A DNA stretch of 64,000 nt from CAYVOV01 sp964453525 (GTDB lineage Bacteria; Chloroflexota; Dehalococcoidia; Dehalococcoidales; UBA2162). The position numbers were made by a program, and so were the translations under genes. The notes below the pieces were generated by a model. That model was not told the origin of the DNA. It saw only the letters and a list, made by a program, of their open reading frames with translations, and ran no database searches. Positions 17,138 to 25,104 of this stretch are shown here, one piece after another. The number at the start of each line of letters is the position of its first letter. Positions within the stretch are counted from its first letter, which is position 1. The DNA lies in NCBI GenBank assembly GCA_964453525.1, contig CAYVOV010000005.1, positions 104,015-168,014 of the forward strand. Reading direction: 5' to 3'.

Positions 17138-17824
17138 ATGCAGATAGCTATTGATACTTCGACAAATATTGCCGGCCTGGCTCTGGTAGCGGACGGGAAG
17201 ATACTGGCTGAGTTGAACTGGCGCTGCGGGCAAAACCACACTGCCCAGTTGCAGTCCAACCTTTCATTCCTGCTTGACCGGAATGGACTGGATATTAAGT
17301 CGGCTGATTGTATCATCGTCGCCAGGGGACCGGGAAGCTACAACGGTCTTAGAGTGGGAATAAGCACTGCCAAGGGGCTGGCTTTCAGCCTGGGTGTACC
17401 GGTAATAGGTATCAGCACCCTTGAAGCGGAAGCCTACCAGTACGCGGAAACCGGTCTGCCGGTGTGTCCGGTATTAAACGCCGGCAGGGAGGAAATAGCC
17501 ACGGCTATTTTCAGGAAAGAAGATAACCGGTGGCGGCAGATTGTTGATGAACACCTGACGACAATCGGTGAGCTTTGTGCCGGGATAGCGGAAAAAACTT
17601 TGTTTTGCGGTGAATACCTGCCTTCCGTGTCCGACGAGCTGGCAGCCAGGCTTCAGGAGAAAGCGGTAACTATATCTCCGGTTACAGGGTTACGGCGTGC
17701 CGGTTATTTAGCCGAGCTTGGATTACGGAGATACCAGTCTGGCGATTATGACGACGCGACCACTCTGCAACCCAGGTACTTCAGGGGACCATCGATAACC
17801 AGTCCCGGGCGGGGTAAGAAATAG
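17138..17824 (+). CDS. tsaB: t6A synthesis protein TsaB
   Basis: Non-catalytic ASKHA-fold partner of TsaD in t6A formation. 228 residues beginning MQIAIDTSTNIAGLAL, with the dimer and activation segment ARGPGSYNGLRVGISTAKGL near residues 67-86, both diagnostic. ATG at 17138 follows AAAGG. It is the last gene of the thiL-cupin-tsaE-tsaB run; the repeat-bearing gap after it separates it from ndk. Confidence 0.94.
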   Translation: MQIAIDTSTNIAGLALVADGKILAELNWRCGQNHTAQLQSNLSFLLDRNGLDIKSADCIIVARGPGSYNGLRVGISTAKGLAFSLGVPVIGISTLEAEAYQYAETGLPVCPVLNAGREEIATAIFRKEDNRWRQIVDEHLTTIGELCAGIAEKTLFCGEYLPSVSDELAARLQEKAVTISPVTGLRRAGYLAELGLRRYQSGDYDDATTLQPRYFRGPSITSPGRGKK

Positions 17825-17959
17825 CTATAAAATATATGGACTGTATAATCGGATTTCTGGGCAGGGCGAAGCCGGAATAATCAGTACCGGGCGTCTAATA
17901 GAAGAAAAGCATTCAGGAGCAGGGAATATAGGGCGGTCTAAGTGGAGCGAAGTCCCTCT

Positions 17960-18050
17960 TCCAAAACCAATCTCCCCCTTTGTAAAAGGGGGATTAAGGG
18001 GGATTTCATTATGAATCCCTCTCAATCTCCCTTTACGAAAGGGAGAGGTA
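17960..18050. repeat. C-run/G-run palindromic repeats
   Basis: TCCCCCTTTGTAAAAGGGGGATTAAGGGGGATT, then a related CTCCCTTTACGAAAGGGAG, in the 265-base gap between tsaB and ndk (first unit described by its arms: CCCCCTTT and AAAGGGGG). Same family as 10078-10116. It may end the tsaB transcript; no gene is seen here. Confidence 0.5.
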
Positions 18051-18089
18051 GAAAAAGGAATCTTATCAAAACAAGGAGCGTGGGTTATT

Positions 18090-18509
18090 ATGGAAAAATC
18101 TCTGGTTCTTATTAAACCCGATGCCATGAAAAGGGGATTAGCCGGCGTTATTCTCGGTCGCCTGCAGGAGAGCGGACTAAAGCTTGTCGCTCTGAGAATG
18201 CTTCACATGGACAGGGCTTTAGCCGGCCAGCACTATGCCATTCATATTGACAAACCGTTCTATGAAGAACTGATTAACTACATTACGTCCACTCCGATAG
18301 TCGCTGCTGTCTTCGAAGCTGAGGGGGCAGTGGAGAGAATAAGAAAGATAATGGGGGCGACAGACCCGGCAAAGGCGGAAGAGGGGACAATTAGAAAGGA
18401 ATTTGGCCTGGATATTCAGCAGAATTCGACTCATGCCTCCGATTCAAATGAAACGGCAGCAAAGGAAATCAAACTTTTCTTCGGTGATGACGAAATCTTC
18501 GATTATTGA
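18090..18509 (+). CDS. ndk: Nucleoside diphosphate kinase
   Basis: Transfers the terminal phosphate between nucleoside tri- and diphosphates. 139 residues: KSLVLIKPDAMKRG at the start (nucleotide site), then the phospho-histidine H115 in NSTHASDSNETA. The usual motif is N-x-x-HGSDS; here Gly is Ala, and the loop before it (RKEFGLDIQQ) departs from the common RGDF. The key residues are still present, so activity is likely. ATG at 18090 after a purine-rich AAGGAGCG. It converges with rsfS, overlapping its end by seven bases. Confidence 0.93.
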   Translation: MEKSLVLIKPDAMKRGLAGVILGRLQESGLKLVALRMLHMDRALAGQHYAIHIDKPFYEELINYITSTPIVAAVFEAEGAVERIRKIMGATDPAKAEEGTIRKEFGLDIQQNSTHASDSNETAAKEIKLFFGDDEIFDY

Positions 18510-18847
18510 ATTCTGACCACGGTTGTCGCTTTGCTCCATAACTCGTCAAGATTATAGAACTCACGCTCAAAGGTGGCAAAGATGTGGACGATAACATCAC
18601 CGAAGTCGATGAGCAGCCATCCCGAATCAAGCGTACCCTCATGGTGATGAGGCAGGATACCCTCTCTTTTCATGGCGTGCTCGATTTCCTCGTAGATTGT
18701 CTTGAGCTGCCTTGTGCTCTCGCCGCTGCAGATTACAAAATAGTCGGCGAAGCTGCATATCTCCCGGGTATCCAGCAATACGACGTCACTTGCCTGTTTG
18801 TCACTGGCAGCCTCCACTGCCTTTTGTGCTATCTCCAGCGCCTCCAG
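18503..18847 (-). CDS. rsfS: Ribosome silencing factor, possible CTG start
   Basis: Binds L14 of the large ribosomal subunit and blocks subunit joining when nutrients are short. Core marks: DVVLLDTREICSFADYFVICSG, HHHEG, WLLIDFGDVIVHIF. From the first conventional start (GTG at 18817) the N-terminal helix would be cut to about ten residues and lack a good ribosome site. In the same frame a CTG at 18847 gives the full-length helix (EALEIAQKAVEAASDKQ) and has GGAGG eight bases upstream (18856-18860). I favour CTG as the start; GTG 18817 is the alternative. The frame is closed by a TGA just upstream. Confidence 0.85.
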   Translation of the reverse strand: MEALEIAQKAVEAASDKQASDVVLLDTREICSFADYFVICSGESTRQLKTIYEEIEHAMKREGILPHHHEGTLDSGWLLIDFGDVIVHIFATFEREFYNLDELWSKATTVVRIQ

Positions 18848-18932
18848 AAGTCCTGCCTCCGTACATGAATATGCCTGTCAGATAATCCAATTATATCACA
18901 ATAGATTTAAACTTGAACTGAGAATTGCGGAC

Positions 18933-19175
18933 GGTTCTGTTTGTATATGGTTGGTATTATTCTGCCTCACCCCTTACCCCTCTCCAGCCAGAACCATCGT
19001 GAATGGAAGAATGTTCTCCTAGCTGGAGAGGGGAGTAAAAGAGAGGGGAGGCGAAACCCCCTCTCATCAACCTCTCCCCCTCTCAAACAGGCCAGTAGCT
19101 TCAATATAACGCGAGGAACTGTTTGAGAGGGGAATACAGAGGATGAGCATGAAATTCAACCAAAATCGAACAGTA
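18933..19175. repeat. MITE-like element, GGTTCTGTTTGTAT family
   Basis: Begins GGTTCTGTTTGTATATGG and runs into CCTCACCCCTTACCCCTCTCCAGCC-type sequence. It ends near 19175 with a degenerate inverted match (CCAAAATCGAACAGTA). A CCTCTCCAGC / GCTGGAGAGG hairpin lies inside. It fills most of the 330-base gap between rsfS and the MATE gene, where I see no protein gene. Confidence 0.55.
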
Positions 19176-19203
19176 TCTTGGTGATTGTATAAGTTCTTTG
19201 GTA

Positions 19204-20667
19204 TCAGTCAGCGTCAGATTGCTCCCCGACTTCTACCCCGGCCGGAATATTCTCCGGCTTCATCATACCGAACTGGCCAGGTATATCGGGAGGTGGCTCG
19301 CTTTCGGCCTGTTGCTTGATCCTCCTGAATTCTCTTATTGTCGGAATCAGCAGTAACAGGGTAAGCAGGAAGGTGAGCACGTCGGCAATGGGAAATGCCA
19401 GAAATACTCCTTCAAGCTCCATGAATCTGGGCAGTATGAAAACGAAGGGCATCAGGAACAGGAAAGGTCGGGCGATTGAGGTAACAAATGACTTGGCAGC
19501 CTGCCCTATCGACTGAAAGATTAGCGAGCCGACCATCATAGTGCCAATCAGGTACATAACGAAGAAGATGCGCTTGGCAGCGTGGGAGCCCAGCGTGGTC
19601 AGTTCGCTGTCCGTGGTGAAAATGCGAATCAGCGGTTCCGGGGCGAAGTAGAGGACAAAAAATACAATCAGACTGGTGACTGTTGAGATGGTGATGGCTA
19701 TTTTTATGATCTTCAGCGCTCTGTCGAAACGCCTTGCCCCGTAGTTGAAGCCGAGTATCGGCTGGAGGCCCTGGGCAAACACCATAGCCGGCATCATGGC
19801 GAACATCATAATACGGTTGACGATGCCGAAGGCAGATACGGCAACGTCACCACCAAAGGTGACAAGCAGTCGGTTAACAATTATTGCCGAAAAACTTGTT
19901 GCCAGTGTCCTGGCGAATGATGCGATTCCTATGGTAAGAATCGCCTTTAATATATCCCATTCGAGAGCAAGATTTCTGAGATGGATTTTCAGAAAACTCT
20001 TTCCGGTCAGAAAATAGCTGATGAAATAGATGGTGGGAATTATCTGGGCAATCACCGTTGCCAGTGCCGCTCCTCGTATACCCATATCAAGCGGTATTAT
20101 GAATATTGCATCGAGTATAATATTCAGCACGGCACCCATTATCATGCCGCTCATCGGGACAATTGCATTCCCCTCGGCTCGTATCAGCACGTGCATTGAC
20201 ATTGCCGCCGTTTGAAAGAGCATGCCGATGAGAATGATTGTCATGTAATCTCTGGCATAAGGAAGGATTGTCTCCGATGCTCCCATCAACCTCAGCCAGA
20301 AGTCCGGATTTGCCAGGCCGCCGGCTGTGATTATGACCGATAGTATGATGATGGGTGTTATGGCGTTGCCCAGGGCTTGCTCCGCCCGGGAGATATTGTT
20401 GGCTCCGATAAGCCTCGAAATCAGAGATGCCCCGCCCATGCCGAACATCGCTCCGATTCCCATGGAAAACATCTGAAGCGGGAAAACGATTGACAGTCCG
20501 GCAATACCGAGCGGGCCGACGTATCGGCCGATAAAAATAGTATCCACAACATTGTACAGCGTCATAACGAACATCCCGAAAAATGCCGGGATGGACAGTT
20601 TCAGCAACAACCGGCCTACCCGGTCATCGTCAAGCACGTTTCGTCCGTTTTTTTGCACTGGTCTCAT
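19204..20667 (-). CDS. MATE-family multidrug exporter (second copy)
   Basis: Membrane antiporter that expels drugs or metabolites using Na+ or H+. 487 residues, 12 hydrophobic helices in two halves, with the family's N-terminal LSIPAFFGMFVMTLYNVVDTIFIGRY and a mid-protein SAFGIVNRIMMF segment (landmarks). It is a close paralogue of the gene directly upstream (20694-22148): long stretches of the first 60 residues are identical. This is a tandem duplication. Both lie behind a MarR regulator. A hydrophilic C-terminal tail (PPDIPGQFGMMKPENIPAG) is also shared with the paralogue in form. Confidence 0.92.
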   Translation of the reverse strand: MRPVQKNGRNVLDDDRVGRLLLKLSIPAFFGMFVMTLYNVVDTIFIGRYVGPLGIAGLSIVFPLQMFSMGIGAMFGMGGASLISRLIGANNISRAEQALGNAITPIIILSVIITAGGLANPDFWLRLMGASETILPYARDYMTIILIGMLFQTAAMSMHVLIRAEGNAIVPMSGMIMGAVLNIILDAIFIIPLDMGIRGAALATVIAQIIPTIYFISYFLTGKSFLKIHLRNLALEWDILKAILTIGIASFARTLATSFSAIIVNRLLVTFGGDVAVSAFGIVNRIMMFAMMPAMVFAQGLQPILGFNYGARRFDRALKIIKIAITISTVTSLIVFFVLYFAPEPLIRIFTTDSELTTLGSHAAKRIFFVMYLIGTMMVGSLIFQSIGQAAKSFVTSIARPFLFLMPFVFILPRFMELEGVFLAFPIADVLTFLLTLLLLIPTIREFRRIKQQAESEPPPDIPGQFGMMKPENIPAGVEVGEQSDAD

Positions 20668-20693
20668 TGCGTCTACTCTCTAAAGCCTGATTA

Positions 20694-22148
20694 TTATTCG
20701 GTATCGGGTTGTTCCCTGAATTCTGCTCCGCCGGGAATATGTTCCCGTTTCGTCTTGCCAAACTTATCGGGTACTGCTTGAGGCTGGCTTCTTCCTGCTT
20801 GCCGTCCGGCTCTCCTAAGCTGCCTCACCTGAGGGATAAGAAATATAAATGTTACCAGAAAGGTCAGCACGTCTGTAATCGGGAAAGCCAGCCATACGCC
20901 TTCAATCTGCAGGAAACGGGGTAATATAAATATCAGGGGGAGCAGGAATAATGCCGGTCTGGCAATGGCCGTAACAAACGATTGAACAGCTTTACCCATT
21001 GCCTGAAACACTATCGAACCGACCATCATGGAACCTATCAGATATAGTACCAGCCAGATACGCTTTGCTGCATACCCGCCAACCGTAATTAACTCACTAT
21101 CGGTAGTGAAGATGCTGATAAATGTCTCAGGAGTGAAATATAGGAATATAAAAGCAATGCTATTGCAGATTGTTGCACCGATAATAGCGAACTTTATAGC
21201 TTTCAACGCCCTATCATACCGTTCCGCTCCGTAATTGAAGCCCAGTATAGGCTGGAGGCCCTGACCGATAACCATCCCCGGCATTAAAGCGAACATCATG
21301 ATGCGGTTAATAACACCAAAGGCGGACACGGCAATATCTCCGCCATAGCTAATAAGCATCCTGTTAACGAATATTGCAGAAAGACTCCCGGCTATCGTCA
21401 TCGCAAAAGAAGCGATTCCTATTGCAAAAATTCCTTTTAATATGTTGAGTTCAGGAATCAGGTTTCCAATATGTATTTGAAGGAAGTTTTTCCCGCTTAT
21501 ATAGTAGAATGCAAAATATCCGACGCTGAGTATCTGGGCTATCACGGTAGCCAGTGCGGCTCCCTTTATTCCCATGTCCAGCGGTATAATGAAAATTGCA
21601 TCCAGTATTATGTTCGATGCGGCACCTATAATCATTCCGATCATAGGTACACGGGCGTTCCCCTCTGCCCGTATCAGAAAATTCATTGTCATGGCGAAGG
21701 TCTGGAAAAACATACCGAAAAGTATAATTGTCATGTAGTCCCTGGCATAGGGGAGGATTGTTTCTGAAGCGCCAATAAGTCTTAACCAGAAGTCTGTATT
21801 GGATAACCCCACTGCCGTTATTATTGCCGATATTACAATGGTAAGGGTTATAGCATTACCTAAGGCGCGTTCTGCCCTGGCGATTTTGTCGGCTCCAATT
21901 AATCTTGAAATCAATGATGCTCCACCCATTCCCGTCATATGGCTGATTCCCATAGACAGCATCTGAATCGGGAATACGATGGAGAGCCCGGCAATACCAA
22001 GAGGTCCAACGTATCTACCGATAAAAATCGTATCCACAACGTTGTACAGCGTCATAACGAACATCCCGAAAAATGCCGGGATAGACAGCTTCACCAGTAG
22101 CTTAACGACCCTGTCATCGTCAAGTATATTCTTTTCGCCATATTGCAT
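20694..22148 (-). CDS. MATE-family multidrug exporter (first copy)
   Basis: 484 residues, 12 hydrophobic helices, same domain order as its downstream copy at 19204-20667, 26 bases away. Start MQYGEKNILDDDRVVKLLVKLS, ATG at 22148. The two copies differ in the middle and C-terminal thirds, so they have had time to diverge, possibly to take different substrates. The MarR gene is 64 bases upstream on the same strand, so all three are likely one unit induced by a ligand of the repressor. Confidence 0.92.
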   Translation of the reverse strand: MQYGEKNILDDDRVVKLLVKLSIPAFFGMFVMTLYNVVDTIFIGRYVGPLGIAGLSIVFPIQMLSMGISHMTGMGGASLISRLIGADKIARAERALGNAITLTIVISAIITAVGLSNTDFWLRLIGASETILPYARDYMTIILFGMFFQTFAMTMNFLIRAEGNARVPMIGMIIGAASNIILDAIFIIPLDMGIKGAALATVIAQILSVGYFAFYYISGKNFLQIHIGNLIPELNILKGIFAIGIASFAMTIAGSLSAIFVNRMLISYGGDIAVSAFGVINRIMMFALMPGMVIGQGLQPILGFNYGAERYDRALKAIKFAIIGATICNSIAFIFLYFTPETFISIFTTDSELITVGGYAAKRIWLVLYLIGSMMVGSIVFQAMGKAVQSFVTAIARPALFLLPLIFILPRFLQIEGVWLAFPITDVLTFLVTFIFLIPQVRQLRRAGRQAGRSQPQAVPDKFGKTKREHIPGGAEFREQPDTE

Positions 22149-22212
22149 TGGTCTCGTAGAAGATCCTTTCTGGAAGATGCCGTTTCTCTGATATATAATC
22201 GTGGTATTTAGT

Positions 22213-22680
22213 CTATTCCAGCTTGGAGAATATTTCCCGCAGTGTTCTCAGTGAAGCGGATAGCTCTTTTAGCTCTCCGATGGTGAGGGAAGACAGTGCA
22301 TCCATGGTAGCTTTTCTTATCTGGTCTTCGTGCTCTTTAATTAGCGTTTTCCCTTTATCCGTGAGGCTGACATTTATCATTCTTCTATCTTCTTTCCCTA
22401 TTTGCCGTTCGGCGATATCCAGCTCGACAAGTCTGTCAATCAGGTGGGTCATCTGCGGCCGGGCAATCTGCAACCTTTCTCCAATTTCGGCGATATGTAG
22501 CGTTCCAGCTTCCTCAAGCAGTTTGATAATCTCGAAATGGGGCGGGTCAATATCTTCATGAAAGCCTGTCAGAGCAGCCTTCAGCAGTTTTCTGCGGATA
22601 CTTCTGCCGATAAGAGGCATGGTGGAGAACAAGTCTTCAGCTACGCTGTCAAGGATACTGTTCTCTCTTGAGTCCGCCAT
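22213..22680 (-). CDS. MarR-family transcriptional regulator
   Basis: 155 residues with the MarR winged helix: FEIIKLLEEAGTLHIAEIGERLQIARPQMTHLIDRLVELDIAERQ (landmark, residues about 45-90), then the wing around GKEDRRMINVSLTDKGKTLI with the family's D-R-R signature. Relatives bind palindromes as dimers and release them on binding phenolic or drug ligands. It is first in the unit with the two MATE exporters, and an AT-rich inverted repeat lies just upstream. The ATG at 22680 has no ribosome site that I can see. Confidence 0.92.
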   Translation of the reverse strand: MADSRENSILDSVAEDLFSTMPLIGRSIRRKLLKAALTGFHEDIDPPHFEIIKLLEEAGTLHIAEIGERLQIARPQMTHLIDRLVELDIAERQIGKEDRRMINVSLTDKGKTLIKEHEDQIRKATMDALSSLTIGELKELSASLRTLREIFSKLE

Positions 22681-22703
22681 CTATTAAACTACTTTATAAA
22701 ATA

Positions 22704-22743
22704 AATAATTATTATAGTAAATAATTAACTTTATTAATTATTT
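22704..22743 (-). promoter_or_regulatory. AT-rich promoter/operator of the marR-MATE unit
   Basis: Inverted repeat AAATAATTAA (22719-22728) and TTAATTATTT (22734-22743), five bases apart, beside a smaller palindrome AATAATTATT (22704-22713). On the minus strand TATAAT (22711-22716) would be the -10 box, 31 bases before the ATG. A repressor dimer on the repeat would cover the -35 region, which fits self-regulation by MarR. The binding is inferred. Confidence 0.5.
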
Positions 22744-22782
22744 TAACATCACTTTATGGTTTTGTCAAGATGAAATCTTATG

Positions 22783-22812
22783 ATTCTGTTTGCATTTGGT
22801 TGGTATTTTTTA
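22783..22812 (+). repeat. Fragment of the GGTTCTGTTTGTAT repeat family
   Basis: ATTCTGTTTGCATTTGGTTGG followed by TATTTTTTAC, a partial copy of the element seen at 18933, 24236 and 63946, just beyond the stop of the DUF1015 gene (described by its key words CTGTTTGCATTTGG). Confidence 0.6.
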
Positions 22813-22818
22813 CAGGTC

Positions 22819-24129
22819 TCAAACCAACCGATTAAACACGAGTCCGGCCGGTGATTTGGGGTAGAAGTAGGTTGACTTCCTCGGCATCTTGTCGCCGGCA
22901 TCGGCAACTGCTTTAATCACCTCCGTTTTTACCGGACTCAGAAGGAAAGCTAACTGGTATTCCTGATTCAGCACCCGGTTCATGGCATCCACCGTATCAT
23001 AACTATAGGCAAGGCTTTCTTTTTCCATATCGCTACTCAGTGCCAGCAGTTTCTCAAGTATGATATGGTCGACAATGCTTACGTCCAGATTCCTGTAAAG
23101 CTCGGAATGGAAGTAAGGCATCAACCGGCCGGCAGCTTCAACGTCACGTAGTTTCAGCACGAAAAGGAGGTCAGTAGCCAGACCGAAAAGGACAAGTCTG
23201 ACCTCATTTTCCCCAGCAAGGGCGTCATTTACCTGTTTCCAGACACTGTGAATATCCAGTGGTAACTTTTCAATATCAAAGAACACCTCGAGCTTGGTCA
23301 TCAGCTCATCGAGGACAGGTTTATGAATACCCCGGATAAGGCGGTGAGGAGGAAGAATAATCAGCCCGGAGTCTTCAATATCCACGAGTGCCATCATTAC
23401 GAAATTGAACGCCTCTTCTCCGGATACTGACGTCGAATCGGCATGGCTCTGAGCCCGGTAGGCAAGAGCACTCTCATAGCGGTGATGCCCGTCGGCAATA
23501 TATAGCGGCTGGCCTTCCAGGTTGCTGCTTATTATGTCAACCACTGAGTTATCCGTGACCGTCCATACCCTGTGGCTTTCGCCATCGATATGCTTTATGT
23601 TGATTAAAGGTTTGTTCCGTTCCTGTCTGGTAAGTAATGCCCGGACCCGCCGGTCCCGGTCTTCGAATAAAGCCAGAATCGGGCTTGTATTAGCTTTAAG
23701 AGCCCACAGCAGGCTCAACCGTTCGCCGCGGGGTTCGGTCAGGGTACCTTCGTGAGGGCGGATTATCAGACTGTCCCATTCCTCTAATCTCACCCGGGCG
23801 ATTATGCTGCGGCGCTTATATTTTTTCCCCTGGTGCCTGAAACCGTGGTCGTGAATATAGAGCGCCGGCTTTTCGTCTATTTTAAAGATACCTTCTGCCA
23901 GCCACCGTTCCAGAGTATCCGCCGAACGGGTGTATTTATTATCTGTGGTCGTATCCTGTGGCAGTTCCCGACCCGATTCCAGTCGGATAAAGTTGTACCT
24001 GCTTTTCGAGTGGAGTTCTCGTTGCTGCTGCGGACTGATGATGTCGTAAGGGGGACAAATAACTGCTGACAGGTCTTTAATCAGAGATTGATTGTAATGG
24101 ACGCCCCGGAAGGGACGGATATCAGCCAA
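22819..24129 (-). CDS. DUF1015-family protein
   Basis: 436 residues matching the DUF1015 family of bacteria and archaea: an early PPYDIISPQQ near residue 27, RPHEGTLTEPRGERL near 118, and the diagnostic YIADGHHRYESALAYR near 210, with paired histidines. The function of the family is not settled. Fold and His motif suggest a nucleotide- or metal-using enzyme; this is inference. ATG at 24129. It stands alone between two repeat-filled gaps and points toward the marR unit, from which a 138-base gap separates it. Confidence 0.85.
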   Translation of the reverse strand: MADIRPFRGVHYNQSLIKDLSAVICPPYDIISPQQQRELHSKSRYNFIRLESGRELPQDTTTDNKYTRSADTLERWLAEGIFKIDEKPALYIHDHGFRHQGKKYKRRSIIARVRLEEWDSLIIRPHEGTLTEPRGERLSLLWALKANTSPILALFEDRDRRVRALLTRQERNKPLINIKHIDGESHRVWTVTDNSVVDIISSNLEGQPLYIADGHHRYESALAYRAQSHADSTSVSGEEAFNFVMMALVDIEDSGLIILPPHRLIRGIHKPVLDELMTKLEVFFDIEKLPLDIHSVWKQVNDALAGENEVRLVLFGLATDLLFVLKLRDVEAAGRLMPYFHSELYRNLDVSIVDHIILEKLLALSSDMEKESLAYSYDTVDAMNRVLNQEYQLAFLLSPVKTEVIKAVADAGDKMPRKSTYFYPKSPAGLVFNRLV

Positions 24130-24235
24130 TCTTGCTTGGTTCCTTTTCCGATATTTTCAGTTTCGAGTTCAGCATCAGGCTTTACAAGTCCAGTTTACCC
24201 TATGCTGGAGAAAGGACGCAAGAGAACAATATATT

Positions 24236-24472
24236 GGTTCTGTTTGTATCTGGTTGGGTAAACCGTCATTGCGAGGAGTCCGCCTTTGGTGGACTCCTCG
24301 CAATCTCTATTAATCTCTATTAATTTTGGTGCTGTTTAGTTTTGGTTGAATGACAGCCTCTCCCCCTTTATCCCCCTCTCCAGCCAGGTGAATACTCTTT
24401 CATTTACAGTTGTTCTGGCTGGAGAGGGGTAAGGGGTGAGGTAGAAATTACCAATCTAATACAAACAGAACC
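24236..24472. repeat. MITE-like element with 22-bp terminal inverted repeats
   Basis: Left end GGTTCTGTTTGTATCTGG (24236 on), right end complementary, finishing ATACAAACAGAACC (24472). The first 14 bases are perfect and 19 of 22 match. Length is 237 bp with no gene inside. It holds a TCATTGCGAG-type hairpin (24269-24305) and a CTCTCCAGCC / GGCTGGAGAG hairpin, so it is a nest of repeats. Clear target duplications are not visible. It fills most of the gap between DUF1015 and the Fe-S gene. Confidence 0.65.
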
Positions 24473-24496
24473 TTATTATTCAGGGTAATAAGTCCA

Positions 24497-24526
24497 TTGG
24501 TCTTTTGGAGTTCATTCGGCTATAAT
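24497..24526 (+). promoter_or_regulatory. Promoter of the molybdoenzyme operon, probably leaderless
   Basis: TTGGTC (24497-24502), 18 bases, then TATAAT (24521-24526). The ATG at 24527 touches the -10 box and an in-frame GTG at 24533 falls where transcription should begin. With no ribosome site in reach, a leaderless message starting at GTG 24533 is the simplest reading. Confidence 0.5.
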
Positions 24527-25069
24527 ATGAGCGTGAGTGGGAAAAAGCTGATAACCGACTATCAGTATGAGCTGACAGAGGACCATCATAATCCCGGAAG
24601 CCTCCGTTACGGAGTTCGGGTAAGCCTGCCAGTTGATATCAGCCCTTCATTCCCGTATCTTAATGCCGTACTAAAGGATGCCATTTACGACCACGAGAAT
24701 GGTATATTAATCGGCTTTGGCAACGGGCGGCGGTATGCCTTCCGGCCCCACGAAATCCAGCTCGGCATGGTTACCGAACCGTCAAAAGAGGCATCCATAG
24801 TTGAGGATGCTGTTGAGCTTGTCAACCGGGTATGGCAGGAACGCGATAGCATTACTCCGAGCTACCGTGAACGAGAGCTCCCGCCGGTATATGAAATCTA
24901 TAAACTCCTCCCCCGGAAAAACTGCAAGGAATGCGGCTACCCTACCTGCCTTGCCTTCGCCGCCGACCTGCGTAGCGGGGCAATCAGCCTTGACAAATGC
25001 GCTCTGCTGCTAAAACCCGAGTATTCAAATGACAGGGAGCTGGTCATTGCCCTTTTTGCTTCCGGCTAG
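24527..25069 (+). CDS. Fe-S domain protein upstream of the molybdoenzyme
   Basis: About 180 residues. The N-terminal two thirds is not recognised. The C-terminal part, LPRKNCKECGYPTCLAFA then DKC, is the four-cysteine Fe-S domain also found in RnfB and in the corrinoid Fe-S protein of acetyl-CoA synthesis (C-x2-C-x4-C, later C). It probably passes electrons to the oxidoreductase encoded 36 bases downstream. The start is uncertain: TTG 24497, ATG 24527 or GTG 24533; the TATAAT at 24521 makes TTG 24497 unlikely. I list ATG 24527. Confidence 0.75.
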   Translation: MSVSGKKLITDYQYELTEDHHNPGSLRYGVRVSLPVDISPSFPYLNAVLKDAIYDHENGILIGFGNGRRYAFRPHEIQLGMVTEPSKEASIVEDAVELVNRVWQERDSITPSYRERELPPVYEIYKLLPRKNCKECGYPTCLAFAADLRSGAISLDKCALLLKPEYSNDRELVIALFASG

Positions 25070-25104
25070 TCCTCTGACAGCCTGAGCCAGTAACAGGACA
25101 GAAA

